Counted from the first letter of the stretch, positions 45,260 to 57,662 are shown. The stretch: DNA of 64,000 nt from Adiantum capillus-veneris (GCA_014529385.2 CM043956.1:90970721-91034720), one strand, 5' to 3'. Made by a program: numbers and translations. The notes: generated from the letters alone by a model not told the origin.

Positions 45260-45487
45260 ATGAATCCAAAGAACTGATACAACCAAACACTCCCCAGATG
45301 CAGCCTGCGTCGCTTGAAGGTTTCAAGCATACAACTAAACGCTCCCAAGACGTCGCGTCTGCGTCGTTCAGAGGTTTTCCAGCGTACAACAAAACGCTCC
45401 CTGGACATCCCGTCAACGTCGTTCCGAGGTTTTCAAGCATAAAACAAAATGGTCCCCAAACATCCCATCTGCGTCGTTCTGAGGTTT
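45260..45487. repeat. Minisatellite, 54-57-bp unit, about 4 copies
   Basis: Units begin at about 45307, 45361, 45418 and 45470 with GCGTCGTTCNGAGGTTTTC, followed by a CATACAACAAAACGCTCCC-like half. A diverged partial copy precedes them at about 45265. Units are 75 to 85 percent alike by eye. Confidence 0.8.
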
Positions 45488-45730
45488 AGACATTATTAAA
45501 CAGCATGTCACACGACAGGTAGTAAATCACCAATCATCGAAACCAGTATTAAAATCAAAGTTAAACAATTCAAATCGGTACCAAGACAGGTTAAATCGGC
45601 ACCAAGACAGATTCAAAACAGATACCATCCATTTCAAACGAATTCCAACAGTACTTTCTCAAACAAAATTCAAAAGTGTGTGAATACTAATCAACTAGAA
45701 AATTCAAATGCGTTTTTGATAATCGCACGG

Positions 45731-46742
45731 TTCCGTATCTAAAGTATCGCATCATTCTTGTCGTGCCAAGGCATGCCCCAAAGAACGTCGCAGTTGTCTA
45801 ACTTCATGATGTGGAAATCGGCTTTTCGTATCCCTAGATAGTCTAAGGAGCCCAATGAGCGGTACCACTTTCTGAGTTTGTACGGTAGCTAGCTCAACCC
45901 CAAGTTCGCCATCCTATGAATCATGCTTATGGATGGATGAAATTTTCAGTAGCTCCTGGGTCAAAGAAAATCAAGGCTTTCAAACCATTGACTTTGCCAT
46001 GTGCTCTGCACACTTCATTTGTAACTTCGAAATTTATGCCATAAATATCAGGTACTAGTTCAATAGCTGGTCTAGCTCTCTTAGCCAGAGGTGGCCCTGA
46101 GGATATTTTTGCTGTTGGAGTGGGGGGTTGCTCTGAAGACGTCAAGGCTCTTTGAGGACATGTATTGAAGGTATGCCCCGTTTGAAAGCACTCAAAACAT
46201 CGGCCTTCTTGTAACATTGTTTCTTGTTGACGCTGTGTCAAACGAGGCCTTTGAGGTTGACTTTCATGAGATTCCCAGGTATTTGTTCGTTATTGCCCGG
46301 AGTTCTGATTGTTTGCCGGAGTTGTTACTCTAGCTTCCTTTTCGTAGACCGCGGCATGGTCCATAAGCTCTTGCATTGCCAATATTTGTTTAGATAAACA
46401 ATATTCCTGTAAAAGTGATGCCAGTCCAATGGTGTACACTGGTCCAAGAGAATCAACTTAAAGAAAGACACCGGAAGGTAGACGTCAAGAAAACCTTTGG
46501 TTATAGTCTTCCATGGTCTCTGCGGCAAGCATTTTTAAAGTGCCCCATTCCGCCAAAATTTGGACTTCAAAGAGGGAAGTCCTATAACTACGTGCAAATA
46601 TTGTCTTCAAAGCTTGCCACGTCCTTGAAGCATACGGTTGTGTTGCTATTGAACCCCACCACTACTTCATAGCATATCCCCCTACTCCAGAAATCTTGGA
46701 TTCTTTCGTATAGTTTCCCAAAGCATAGATGTTGTCGAATTG
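45731..46742 (-). pseudogene. Ty3/Gypsy gag-protease remnant
   Basis: The minus frame 46241-45927 has a zinc knuckle (CFECFQTGHTFNTC) followed by a retropepsin-like start FFDPGATENFI, where the usual D-S/T-G is D-P-G. Upstream to 46742 are gag pieces with stops. The remnant is cut at its 5' side by the LINE-A copy 2 insertion. Confidence 0.75.
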
Positions 46743-46744
46743 TT

Positions 46745-48477
46745 GGAGAGTTCAGATCCTCGGACGAGGCTACTATCAGATTGAGTTTGAGACATCCGAG
46801 ATGGCGTCCAAGGTCATCGCCATGAGTCCCTTGACCATCCGAGTAGTTCGAGCCCACTTTCGACAGTGGAGACATGGTTTTGGCCCTGCTTCAGATGTTC
46901 TGTTAGAGGAAGCAGACATTCCCATCTCCGTCTACTTTCCTGGTTTGCGGAGGGAGTACCTACCACTTTTGTCCAGGATAGGCTCACGATTGGGACTATC
47001 CTGGAGAGACCTCGCACGGCAGCCTTAGTAGCTGCCAAGGCGGCCGGCATTCCCTCAGTTCACGTTCTGGTTAGGGACACTCACACTCTCCCGAAGGTCA
47101 TCCTCCTTCCCCGAGTGAGTGGGGTTGGTTTACACAGAGCGTGGAGTATTCGGGCCTCCCGAATAAGTGCTTCATTTGTCGCAGATGGGCCATCTTGCGA
47201 AGGCGTGTCCACGGAGGCGGCCCCGACCTACACCACAGACCCAGCCCCAACCTGCAAGGGCTAGCCAGCAGCCACAGGCAGAGACACAAAGCACATAGGT
47301 AGAGCCACCCTCCGAGCCTAGGGCTCCAGCGGAGGAGGGATGGCAGCAGGTTCGTGGTCGCCGACAGCAGGGGCCTCAGCGACAGTGTGGCACGCAGGGT
47401 GGTCCTCAGGCACCTGCCCAGCAGCAGTGGGTTCCCACGGGGAACCGATTCTGTCCTCTTGAGCAAGACGAGGTCCCTGCTCCAGCCCCCACCTCAGCTT
47501 CACCCTCGACAGCCCCCCCTCCCCCCGAGTTCCCACCCTCCTCATCAGCCCCCCCCCCCCCCCCCCGCCTCCTGCTCCCATTGCCTCTCCTCCTCGCCCC
47601 TCTCCTCCCCCACCTCCCCCTGCTCCTACACTCCCGCCTCCTGCTCCCGCCGCCTCTCCTCCCCCACCTCCCCCTGCTCCTACACCCCCCCCCTCCCGCT
47701 CCAGTTCCATAGTCGACCCAGGGGGCAGGGCCATCCCCGGTTGCTAGGAAATCTCTTGGCAGCACCTTTGCCACGAGTCGCTTGGCGAGAGAGGGACAGC
47801 CTTTCTTGCGACCCCCTCTACATGTACTGACGTCTCCCTTTGCACCAGTCCCTCGTGGTCTGACGAGCTTCGACATTCGGCGTCGATGGGACTTTTTTGC
47901 CTACGACTTTACACGATTTCTCAGCGACTTCTCATCAGACCTTGAGGCAGCCTGCTTCAAGGTTCATGTTCTGTTCCTTGCAGCTAGGGGGATAGAGGCC
48001 TTGGACTCAGCGGTTAGCTTCTCTTTTCTCCTGTTCAGCAGGGAATAGACTGAGTGGACTCTCGACTCGGTGCTGGAGTGACTCCACACACAGGTCCTAG
48101 AGTTCTCTCACCACATGGCAGACCTAGGAGTTACAGACATACTTCAAACTCTGTGGCCATTGGCCAAGTTTGTTGTGACCCCTCCAGATGCAGCAGGATG
48201 TAGACACAATGTGGTTCACTTCTTTGCTGATACACAGAGCCCGCCATGCTATGTACACATTCATGAGGACTCCTGGGCAGAGGAGGTTGCTTTACACACG
48301 GCTCGGTCTACTTGGGCTTGGGCCAGGCAGTCTTTGCAATCAACTTGGGCTTGGGCCAGGCACTCTTTGCAGTCACGCCTATCTAGAGGACGCTCGGATG
48401 CGGATTACTCCCCATCCAAGCCAGCCTCGAAGATAGCACGTTTAGCTGCTGTGGCAGCATCTGTTCTCTACCCATGA
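46745..48477 (+). pseudogene. LINE-A copy 2 ORF1
   Basis: DUF4283-like start, a damaged knuckle region near 47170-47210, a poly-C/Pro-rich linker (47490-47710), and the C-terminal domain in frames 47782-48048 and 48115-48477. A tandem duplication at about 48305-48370 repeats the segment encoding STWAWARxSLQ. The ORF ends TGA within ATGA at 48474-48477. Confidence 0.8.
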
Positions 48478-50934
48478 GGATCGTCTCATGGAACGTGCAA
48501 AGACTAGGTGGGCCCCAATTTCAGCGTCAGAGGGGCCGACTGCGTCAGGAGCTTCAACGTTGCCTTGTGGGAGGAGAGATTGATCTCCTTATGCTACACG
48601 AGCATCATCTGTGTGAGAGCCGCATCAGACGATGTGGTCAGCTCTTGCGTGGACGATATGATACTTTTTGGTAAGCTGCTTTTGGACCTGGAGGTATCCA
48701 GGGTGGGATATGTATGACTATTGCGGATTCTTTGCAGCATGCCATTGTGGGCAAAGGGATTATTGTGCCAGGCAAGGCTCAGTGGATCACTATGCAGGTT
48801 CAGGGTTGCCTTGTGGGCTTTCTGAACATATATACGCCCAATGTGGCGAGTGCACGAGCAGAGTTCTGGTCACAGATTGTTGAGTCTCTGCCACAGGCAG
48901 AGCAATGGTGCATAGAAGGTGACTTCAACATGTTGGAGGACCCTTCTGACAGGATTGGTGGTAGCCATGCCACTGTGCATGGAGTTGAGCTGGCAGCTTG
49001 GGAGAGGTTTTGTATGACTATGAGGGTTTCGGATGTGTGGCAGCACTCTAGCTTTGTGAGGACCCCAGATAGCTTGGCCTTTTCTCGTTCGGACCGCAGA
49101 GTGGGAGGAGTGAATCTATCGCGGATAGATCGCTTCTACACTAGTGACCACTTCTGTGACTTGGGTGGGGCAGTTGGCATTCTGGCAGGAACTTCCTTCT
49201 CGGACCATACACCAACGATCCTCACAGTGGCAGATAGGCAGAGGAGGGGGAGTACGATGCTTCACATCCCTGAGAGGGTCTTGCTGGACTCTTCACTCAG
49301 AGAGCGAGTAGAAGCTCTTTGGACAGAGAGCTTGGACATGCAGGATTCTCCTGCTGACAGAGTGGCCTCAAGACTAGCTCAGCTTAGTCGTTTCTTTCTC
49401 CAAGAGTCTCTGTTTCTTTCTCCAAGAGTCTCTGGCTCGCCTGGCTGCAACAAGAGAGGAGGAGCAACGTCTCAGACGGGGCGTTGCTTCCTTGCAGAGG
49501 ATGCAGGAGCAGCATCCAGACAGTCCTTGGTTGGAGGAGCAGTTACAGCAGGCAGGAGCTTGTTAGCACAGAGGAGCGGCGCCATGAGTTTGCTTTCCAT
49601 CGACAGGCATCTCAGTGGACACAAGTGGGTGACAGAGTGACTGGTGCTTTCTTCGAGGCAGTGGGACCTAGGCATACGCATGCCAAGGTCAGTCAGTTGA
49701 GGAGGCCCAACAGGTCAGTGGCTTCTGAGCCAGAGTACATGAGTGCAATTGCTACTGACATTAACCATGAGTTACTGTCTGCAGAGCCTCAGTCAGAGCG
49801 TCAGGATGCATGCAAGGAGCAAGTGTGGGCACAGATACCCTGCCTTGTGACTGAGGAGATGCGCCAGAGGCTTGAGCTGCCACTTCAACTTGAGGAGTTG
49901 CACACGGCTCTTAGTGCACTCCCCCGTGGTAGCTGTCCAGGTGAGGATGGCTTGACTCCCAGTTTTTTCTTGGAGTAGTGGGACTTGCTTGGCCCAGATC
50001 TCTGTAGTGCTTTTCAGTACATCTTGCACACAGGAGAGATACCTAACAGCATGAGTGAGGGTCTGATCTACCTCATTCCCAAGGAGGGTGGCTCCTTGGA
50101 TGAGATTCAACAGTGGCACCCCATCACCATCCTCAACTCAGTCTACAAAATTCTTGCCAAGGCTCTGAGTTTGAGGATCCAGCCACTTCTAGAGAGCCTT
50201 ATACATGGGACTCAGACAGGTTTTGTCAAGGAGCGCAGTATCCTTGACAACATCTTTACTTTTTGAAAGGCTTTTGCCCTAGCGCGGCTCCGTGGTGAGG
50301 ATCTGGTGATTCTTCTTCTCGACTTTGAGAAGGCCTACGACAGAGTTGAATGGGACTTTCTAGAGGGCACTCTACACAGGATGGGCTTCTCAGATGCTTG
50401 GATCAGAGGGGTGTCGGCTTTGTACAGACGGGCACACAGTCAGGTTCTTTTGTCAGGAGGTAGAGGTGATCGTTTCATGCTCACACGTTTGGTCAGACAC
50501 GGCTGCCCTCTTGCCCCCTTGCTCTTTCTGTTCTATGCTAAGGCAATGAGCAGGTTTTTGGTGTCGCATCAGGTGGTTTACAGGGCTTAGCACTCCCTAT
50601 TCGGGCAGATTAGCTACTTCATGCTGAGTTTGCTGACGACTCAGCCTTGTACTTGGATGGCCAGGAGGCCAATCTTCACAGGTGTGAGCAGGCTCTTGAG
50701 ACCTTTTGTTGTGCATCTGGCGCACTGATCAACTAGAGAAAGATAGTGGCTTTCTCCGTTGGTAGTGCTCCTGTGCCCGATTGGATGCCAGGTGAGGGTT
50801 TCAGGTGGATTCCCTCGGGGACTGCAGTTCGGTACTTGGGCTGTCAGGTTGGTTTGAACTTGTCTCCCGAGCAGCAGATTGCTCCCCTCCTCCTGTCTAT
50901 CAGGAGAAATTGTTACATTGGAGCTCTGCACGAT
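48474..50934 (+). pseudogene. LINE-A copy 2 ORF2 (endonuclease and RT)
   Basis: The ATG at 48474 gives MRIVSWNVQRLGG. There is a stop at 48672-48674. Then an endonuclease continues in frame 48714 onward (NIYTPNVASA, EGDFNMLEDPSDRIGG, LSRIDRFYTSDHF, SDHTP). RT is spread over 49484-50590 ([39 protein letters not shown], a motif-B-like VRHGCPLAP), with stops at 49976 and 50264. It is non-functional. Confidence 0.85.
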
Positions 50935-51853
50935 TGTCATGTGACACATCCAACCCTATGTGTCCGTGGACAAGCTACAGCACGACAAGGGTTCAGTCAG
51001 TCCAGTCAGTCTATATTAGAAGTTTTCTGGCACTTTTGTGAGTCTGTTCGCAGACCGTGCATGCCCAGGCACTTAGTGCAAATGCATATCCTCTGGTTGC
51101 ACACAGCATGATCATAAGCATTCCCATCAAATCCATCAGAATCCCTGAGGGGAATTTTCTAGTGCATTTAACCTATGTTTCCTATTTTTGACATTTTTCA
51201 CTTATTAATTTAAGTGACTTTTGTTGGAAAGTAGGTAGGGCAAATTGAGTAAGTTTGTATATAAGCAAACCTAGGCTAGCACTAATTGGCAGAAGAGGTA
51301 GCAGGAGCACCGTGCTCAACAGGCAACTTCTCAGCAAGATACCCTTGGTGGCATTTTCCCTCCAAGCAAGAACCTCACCTTCACCTAGCGTTTTTCATCA
51401 GCATAGCTTCATCGCCAGACACCTTAGCCCTAGCGTTTTCATCAAGGCTTCATCGCCAAACAACCTCAGCCCTAGCGTTTCCAGAAACCCCAAATCGCCC
51501 TTAGATCAGTCTCGTCATCCCCGTCGTCGACATCGGTCTAGCCTATACTTGCATCACTCACATGCATTCACTTTGTACCAGTTTGTGCAATCAATCGTAG
51601 ACCACTCTCGCCAACGAGAGTGGGGCCTTCGGAGGAGGGTTTTACAACGTCTTTGGTGCGTATTCTCTCCTCTCTCTATCTCTGAGTCTCATACACTTTC
51701 ACGCACAGTGTCCATTCACTTGTTTGTGATCATTGCACTCTCTCATTAAGAACGGAAGGCTCTCCCTTCCATAAGAACAAAAAGGAACCTTGAGCACAGT
51801 TCGGAGCACTCATCTTGAGCAAAGTTCAAACATTCATTCCGCTGCACCTAACA
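50935..51853 (+). repeat. Gypsy 5' LTR (919 bp)
   Basis: Starts TGTCATGTGACACATCC, has a TATA box TGTATATAAGC near 51255, and ends CACCTAACA. Confidence 0.9.
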
Positions 51854-51854
51854 T

Positions 51855-51866
51855 TGGTATCAGAGC
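51855..51866 (+). promoter_or_regulatory. Primer binding site (initiator-Met tRNA)
   Basis: TGGTATCAGAGC one base after the 5' LTR. Confidence 0.93.
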
Positions 51867-52298
51867 TTTGGCAGTGTTCTGTATCGCTCAAGGAAAGAAC
51901 CACAAGAATCACAAGAATTTTTTTGCTTGTTGCGGTCGCACGAACCCAAGTTCGCTTGGGCGTGTCGATTCCTAATCGTGTTTTTGAAGAGTGACAAGAA
52001 TCCCAGGTAAGAAGGGCTTGTCCAGCCTCCCCTTGTGTCTCTTTTCACTCATTGCGAGCAAACCGTGCACTTAGCGGCCGGCCAATCAACGTGAGGTGGG
52101 ATAAAGCAACCTTGGTGTGAGCGCAAGGCCGCCAAGGGGTGCGCCCACAGAAAAGAGCAGAACTCGGGAGAAGAGAAGATCCTTCTCAAACACAGATTGC
52201 AAGCAAAAGAAGACCCTCAAGACCCTCAAGAACCCAAGACCCCAAGACCCGCAAGAACCCAAGTTCCTCGTGAACTTAAGAACCAAAGATCATAGTGC

Positions 52299-53564
52299 AT
52301 GGTCATCACCCGAAGCGGAATGGATACTTCGCATACAGGTGATGATCATGAGAGAGGCGACAAAGAATTTTTCCCACCAAGAAGTTTTTCCGACCCTCCC
52401 CCTTCTCCATCTACACCATGAGTTGTACCAAATCCTATGGAGGCGATGGTCAAGTCGATGTTGGACATGATGGCACGACAAGAAGCGACTCGCATGGACA
52501 GGGAACGTGAGCATGATGAACGAAAAGAAAGAAAAGCAATACAACAAGAAACGACTTGCATTACCTTGGAACGTGAGCGCGATGAACGAAAAGGAAGAAA
52601 AGCACAAAGAAAGAGGAAGCCAGCCATACGAGTGGCCTTGGAGGCCAACCGTGAGGTTCAAAGAGACCTACACACTCAAGAATTGGTTCGACAAGTTCTT
52701 GCGTCGAAGTCTGAACCAGCCAAAGATGTTGGTAGTTCCTCAAGTGGCGCAAGCCGGGATGCGGACTCCAACAACCCAGTCACAGAGAAGATGACTTTCA
52801 GTAAGTATGATGGTAAGATGGATGCTACGGTTATTCATTCTTGGTTGCATCAATTTAATGCTTATTTTGCGACAACTAAGAAGACAGGGAATAGCAAGGT
52901 TTTGACGGCAGCTATGTACCTTGCTGGTGATGCCATCAATTGGTACCACGCATGGCAAGAGGCACAGTTAGCCGCGCACCTAGAGGAAGCCGATCACGCC
53001 CCTTTCCTTCAATTGGGTTGATTTCCAAGACAAGCTCAAGGCGCAATTTAGGCCACCTCAGTACCTTGCACGATTGAAGGACGATTGGCGCGCCAGTTAT
53101 GTCTTTCTCTAATCGTGTTTTGTAGCTAGGTACCCAATTACGCAAGTCGGATGATGAGCGCAAAGAGGCATTCACTTTACGGATTGGACGAGTATGTCAA
53201 GTACGATGTCGAGGTGCTCGATCCAATCGATCTCAAGAAGGCGGTAGCGATTGCTCTCGCACAGGAGATGAAGCACAACAAGGGAAAGCCTAAGGAGAAC
53301 AAGACTTCCACAAGTACCTCTCAGACTTCTCAGAACCCTCAGAACGGTAAGAAGAATGGTAACTCTTCTAACCAATCTTCCAACAGTCCCTCAGAAAAGA
53401 ACTCTCCCAATGAACCTAAGGGTAAAGCTAACACAATTGCTAAACCTAAGCTCACTCAAGATGAAAAGGTAGCACAAGGAATTTTAGGAGGATACATCAC
53501 GTCGGAAGAGCAAAGCACTCTAAGGAAGGTCGTTGTTTTCATTGTCACATTAAGAGTCACATAA
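52299..53564 (+). pseudogene. Gypsy gag (broken)
   Basis: The ATG at 52299 opens a frame with a TGA at 52419-52421, continuing from 52437. There is a Lys/Arg/Glu-rich coiled-coil part with two repeats of the ERERDERK type. Then comes the capsid domain (SKYDGKMDATVIHSWL, AMYLAGDAINWYHAW), a frame change near 53020, a Ser/Asn-rich linker (53280-53440), and a zinc knuckle CFHCHIKSHIKRTC in a shifted frame near 53531-53575. The knuckle is of the CX2CX4HX4C type. Confidence 0.8.
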
Positions 53565-54332
53565 AAAGAACATGTCCTAAGCTTGACTCTAATGAATCTA
53601 AAGAATCCACAGAACCCACTTCCTCTGTCAATGCAATCAATGACAACACGAGTGTGCCCCAAGTTTCTCCTGACCCTCCCATTGATGAGTCTCTCATTAA
53701 ATGTTATGGTCATATGACGGGGCAGCATTTTGTCATATTGTTTGACCCAGGCAGTATGCATGATGTGATCAGTCCCTCTCTTGTTGAGACAGGCCGCCTA
53801 GAGGTTAGTCAGAAATCTCCTCTCGCGGTCTCTAGCTTCGCTCCCGGTATGGACTCTCTCATCACAAAAGAGTGCTTTGATGTGTTGTTTACAGTTCAAT
53901 AAGCTGCTTTCGGAAGAAAATTTTTAGTCTCTCCTCTCTCAGGATGTGATATGATTTTGGGCATTCGATGGTTTCGTGAGCATAACCCTCTCATTGATTG
54001 GGCGGAAAATACGTTCACTTTCAATGCCAAAAGTGACTCTCTCATTGTCATTCGTGGAGAGCAAGTTGTTCATTCTCCATCTCTCATTGCTAATGTGCAA
54101 GCGAAGATTGAACGGATTCAGGAAAAGGAGACTCTCAGAGTCTCTTCTTCTCCAAAGCATGACACACCGAATTTGCATGATGATGCGCATGATGATTTGA
54201 ATGATAATGATGAGCATGATGATTTGGATGACAATGACAAGCATGATGATTTGCATGAGCAAGATGCGATTTCTCACAAGAATGATGATTTGCATGAAGA
54301 TGATGTGATTGTTCACAAGAAGGATGAGTTAG
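53565..54332 (+). pseudogene. Gypsy protease-like domain and acidic linker (broken)
   Basis: The frame 53654-53902 holds the retropepsin-like HFVILFDPGSMHDVISP, with D-P-G at the active-site position. A TAA at about 53900 is followed by FLVSPLSGCDMILGIRWF (flap and C-terminal DILG-like part) and then an Asp/His-rich repeat (54169-54316, H-D-D-L units). The frame is interrupted at 54333 by LINE-A copy 3 and resumes at 61151. Confidence 0.75.
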
Positions 54333-54699
54333 AAAGGGTGCTCGATAACATACTCAAGGTTGAAAACGGGCTCGCTGCTGCTGCTTCACCTGCGCACGCC
54401 ATCGGTCAACCCCCCACCCCACACCTCAGCCCACTGCCTCCCCCCCGCTGCCCACCCCCGCGCTGCCTGCCAGCCTGTGCCGCCCCCTGCCTGCCAGCCC
54501 GCCCGCTGCCTGCCCGCGCTGCCTTTTAGCCACTGCCGCCCCCGCCACCCCCTCCTGCTGCTGCCACCAGTGCTTCCACCTTCCCCAACCCGCTGCCCCC
54601 CGGCCCCGTCTTCCCGCCCATCTCGGTTTCTCCCCGTCAACCCCTGCAATTCGGCCTCCTCGGCATTGCTTCCTTTTTTGGGGCAGTGTCTCCTACGCC

Positions 54700-56662
54700 T
54701 GATTGCAACGTCCACCCGTCGACCTCTTCTTACGACACAGCAGTAGGCGCAGAGGGAGGCTCCAGCTTCGCCACAGAGGGACTCGCCAGAAGCCCCCTCG
54801 CCCGACCCCGCTGAGCCCACCATTCGACTTGCTCTCTCGCGACAGAGCAAGCGAGCCTTGCCGCAGAGGTAGAGCGATTGCAGGCGACTTCGGTCATCTG
54901 CAAGATTCTCGGCACCCGACCTAGCAGAGGAGAGCTGCGAGACCTTCTCCAGGCCCGCCTTCTCGCAGAGGTGGGCAAGATCTTGGATGTCCAAATTCTC
55001 ATACGGGGGTACTATCAGATCGAGTTCGAGACCTCCGAGATGGCGTCCAAGGTCATAGCTATGAGTCCACTGGCCATCCGAGCATCACGCGCCCACTTTC
55101 GACAATGGCGACATGGTTTTGACCCGACTTCGGATGTTCTAGTAGAGGAGGCAGACATCCCCATCTCGGTCTGCTTTCGGGGTTTACGGAGGGAGTACCT
55201 ACCACTTCTTTCCAGGATCAGCTCCGCCATTGGGACTGTCCTAGAGACACCTCGTACGGCAGCATCAGTAGCTGCCAAGGCGGCTGGCATCCCCTCAGTT
55301 CGAGTTTTGGTCAGAGACATCCACACGCTCCCGAAGGTCATCCTTCTGCCTCGGGTGAGTGGGGGTTGGTTTAGACAGAGTGTGGAGTACTCGGGCCTCC
55401 CGAACCAGTGCTTCATTTGCCGACAGATGGGCCACCTAGCGAAGGCCTGTCCACGGAGGAGGCCGCGACCTGCACCACAGCCTCAGCCCCAACCTGCCAG
55501 GGCTGGCCGCAGCCACAGTCAGCGGCACAGCGCACAGATTCAGAGCCACCCTCCGAGCCTGGGGTTCCAGCGGAGGGGTGGCAGCAGGCCCGTGGCCGTC
55601 GACGCCAGGGGCCACAGCAACAGCCTGGCACTCAGAGTGGCCCTCAGGTGCCTACTCAGCAGCAGTGGGTTCCCACGGGGAGCCGCTTTGGTCCTCTTGA
55701 GAAGGAGGAGTCCCCTACGCCAGCCTCCACCTCCGCTTCACCCTCGACAGCCGCTGCCCCTTCAGAGTTCCCCTCCTCCTCCTCATCCCCCCCCCCCCCC
55801 CCCTAGGCTCCCGTCGCCTCTCCACCTCGCCCCTCTACCTCTGTCGCCCCATCCCGCCCCTCTTCTCCTCTGCTCCCCCCAGCTCCCTCTCCCCTCCCCT
55901 CCTGCTCCAGTTCCACAGTCGACTCAGGAGACTGGTCCCTCTCCGGCGGCTAGGAGATCTGTTGGCAGCGCCTTTGCCACGAGTCGCCTAGCGAGAGAGG
56001 GTCAGCCCTTCTTGCGGCCCCCTCTGCAGATTCAGACATCTTCCCTGGCAGCTATCCCTCGTGGTTTAACGAGCATTGACCTCCGACGCCGCTGGGACTT
56101 CTTCGACTACGGGTTCACTCGCTTTCTCGGCGATTCCGTAGCAGACCACGAGGCAGCCTGCTTCAGGGTCCATGCTTTGTCCCTCGCCGCAAGGGGGACA
56201 GAGGCCTTGGACTCAGCAGTTGGTTTCTCCTTCCCCCTCTGTGGTAGGGCCGAGACAGAGTGGTCCCTCGACTCAGTGTTGGGATGGTTGCATACACAGG
56301 TTCTCGAGTTCTCTCATCACATGGGAGAACTTGGAGTTACAGATTTGCTGCAGACTTTGTGGCCATTGGCCAAGTTTGCGGTGACACCCCCAGACTCAGC
56401 AGGATGTAGGCACATTGTGGTGTACTTCTTTGCTGTTACGCAGTGTTTGCCTTGCTATGTATACATCCATGAGGACTCCTGGACAGAGGAGGTTGCTTTA
56501 CACACGGCTCGCTCTGCTTGGGCTTGGGCTTGGGCTAGGCACTCACTACAGTCTCGCCTATCTAGAGGACGCTCAGATGCGGATTACTCCCCATCCAAGC
56601 CAGCCTCGAAGATAGCCCGTCTTGCTGCTGCGGCAGCATCTGTTCTCTCTCGCTCCCCATGA
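54700..56662 (+). pseudogene. LINE-A copy 3 ORF1
   Basis: By comparison with copy 1, ORF1 starts upstream of the long frame (54878-56662, 594 codons) and has one frame change near 54842. Domains: DUF4283-like (about 54900-55330: RGYYQIEFETSEMASKV, LRREYLPLLSRI), an intact zinc knuckle CFICRQMGHLAKAC (near 55410-55451), a long Pro-rich linker (55460-55920) with a C tract, and a C-terminal domain (DLRRRWDFFDYGF, DLLQTLWPLAKF, CYVYIHEDSW). It would bind LINE RNA. Its stop TGA overlaps the ORF2 ATG. Confidence 0.85.
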
Positions 56663-57659
56663 GGATCATCTGATGGAACGTGCAGGGACTAGGAGGGCCC
56701 CAGTTTCAGCGACGGCGGGGCCGATTGCGTCAGGAGCTTCAGCGTTGCCTTGTGGGAGGAGAGATTGATCTCCTTATGCTTCAGGAGCACCATCTGTGTG
56801 AGAGCCGCATTCGGCGAAGTGGTCAGATTTTGCGTGGACAATATGATACCTTTTGGTCAGCTGCTTTTGGACCTGGAGGCATCCAGGGTGGGGTATGTAT
56901 GACTATTGCGGATTCATTGCAGCAGGCCATTGTGGGCAGAGGGATTATTATGCCAGGCAGGGCTCAGTGGATTACTATGCAGGTTCAGGGTGGCCTTGTG
57001 GGCTTCTTGAACATCTATGCACCCAATGTGGCGAGTGCTCGTGGAGAGTTTTGGTCACAGATTGTTAAGTCTTTGCCGCAGGCCGACCATTGGTGTGTAG
57101 GAGGAGACTTCAACATGTTGGAGGACCCTTCTGACAGGATTGGAAGCAGCCATGCTACTCTGCATGGAGTCGAGTTAGCAGCTTGGGAGAGGTTGTGTAT
57201 GACTTTGAGGGTCTCGGATACATGGCAGCTCTCTGGCTTTGTGAGGCCTCCAAACAGTCTTGCCTTCTCTAGATCGGACAGCAGAGTGGGAGGAGTGAAT
57301 CTATCGCGGATAGATCGCTTCTACACTAGTGACCACTTCAGTGACTTGGGGGGATCAGTGGGCATCCGGCAGGGACATCCTTCTCGGACCATGCACCAGT
57401 GATCCTCACAGTGGCAGACAAGCAGAGGAGTGGAAGCACGATGCTTCGCATCCCAGAGCGGGTCTTGTTGGACTCAGCACTCAGAGAGAGGGTAGAGGCT
57501 CTCCGGACAGAGGACATGGACAGCCAGGTTCCACCTCCAGACAAAGTGGCCTTAGGCCTAGCTCAGCTTAGCCACTTTTTTCTTCAGGAGTCTCTGGCTT
57601 GCCGGGCTGCAGCGAGAGAGGAGGAGCAGCGTCTCAGACGAGGCATTGCTTCACTATAG
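56659..57659 (+). pseudogene. LINE-A copy 3 ORF2 endonuclease (broken)
   Basis: The ATG at 56659 gives MRII then TGA (56671-56673), where copies 1 and 2 have Ser. Then come WNVQGLGG, LMLQEHHL, FLNIYAPNVASA, GGDFNMLEDPSDRIG and LSRIDRFYTSDHF, a frame change near 57370, a conserved ILTVAD segment, and a stop at 57657-57659. These are endonuclease-fold catalytic motifs; the domain would nick target DNA. Confidence 0.88.
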
Positions 57660-57662
57660 AGG

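Larger units (their letters stand above)
46745..50934 (+). mobile_element. LINE-A copy 2, first part (5'-truncated)
   Basis: Begins inside ORF1 (QILGRGYYQIEFE) and runs through the zinc-knuckle region, Pro-rich linker, ORF1 C-terminal domain, endonuclease and RT to 50934, where a Gypsy element interrupts it. It resumes at 63123. Many frame changes and stops are present. The catalytic FADDSALYL remains (near 50627-50653). Confidence 0.9.

Noticed and set aside
51855-51866. tRNA-like TGGTATCAGAGC
   Set aside because: It is a primer binding site; no tRNA cloverleaf surrounds it. The same applies at 14342.
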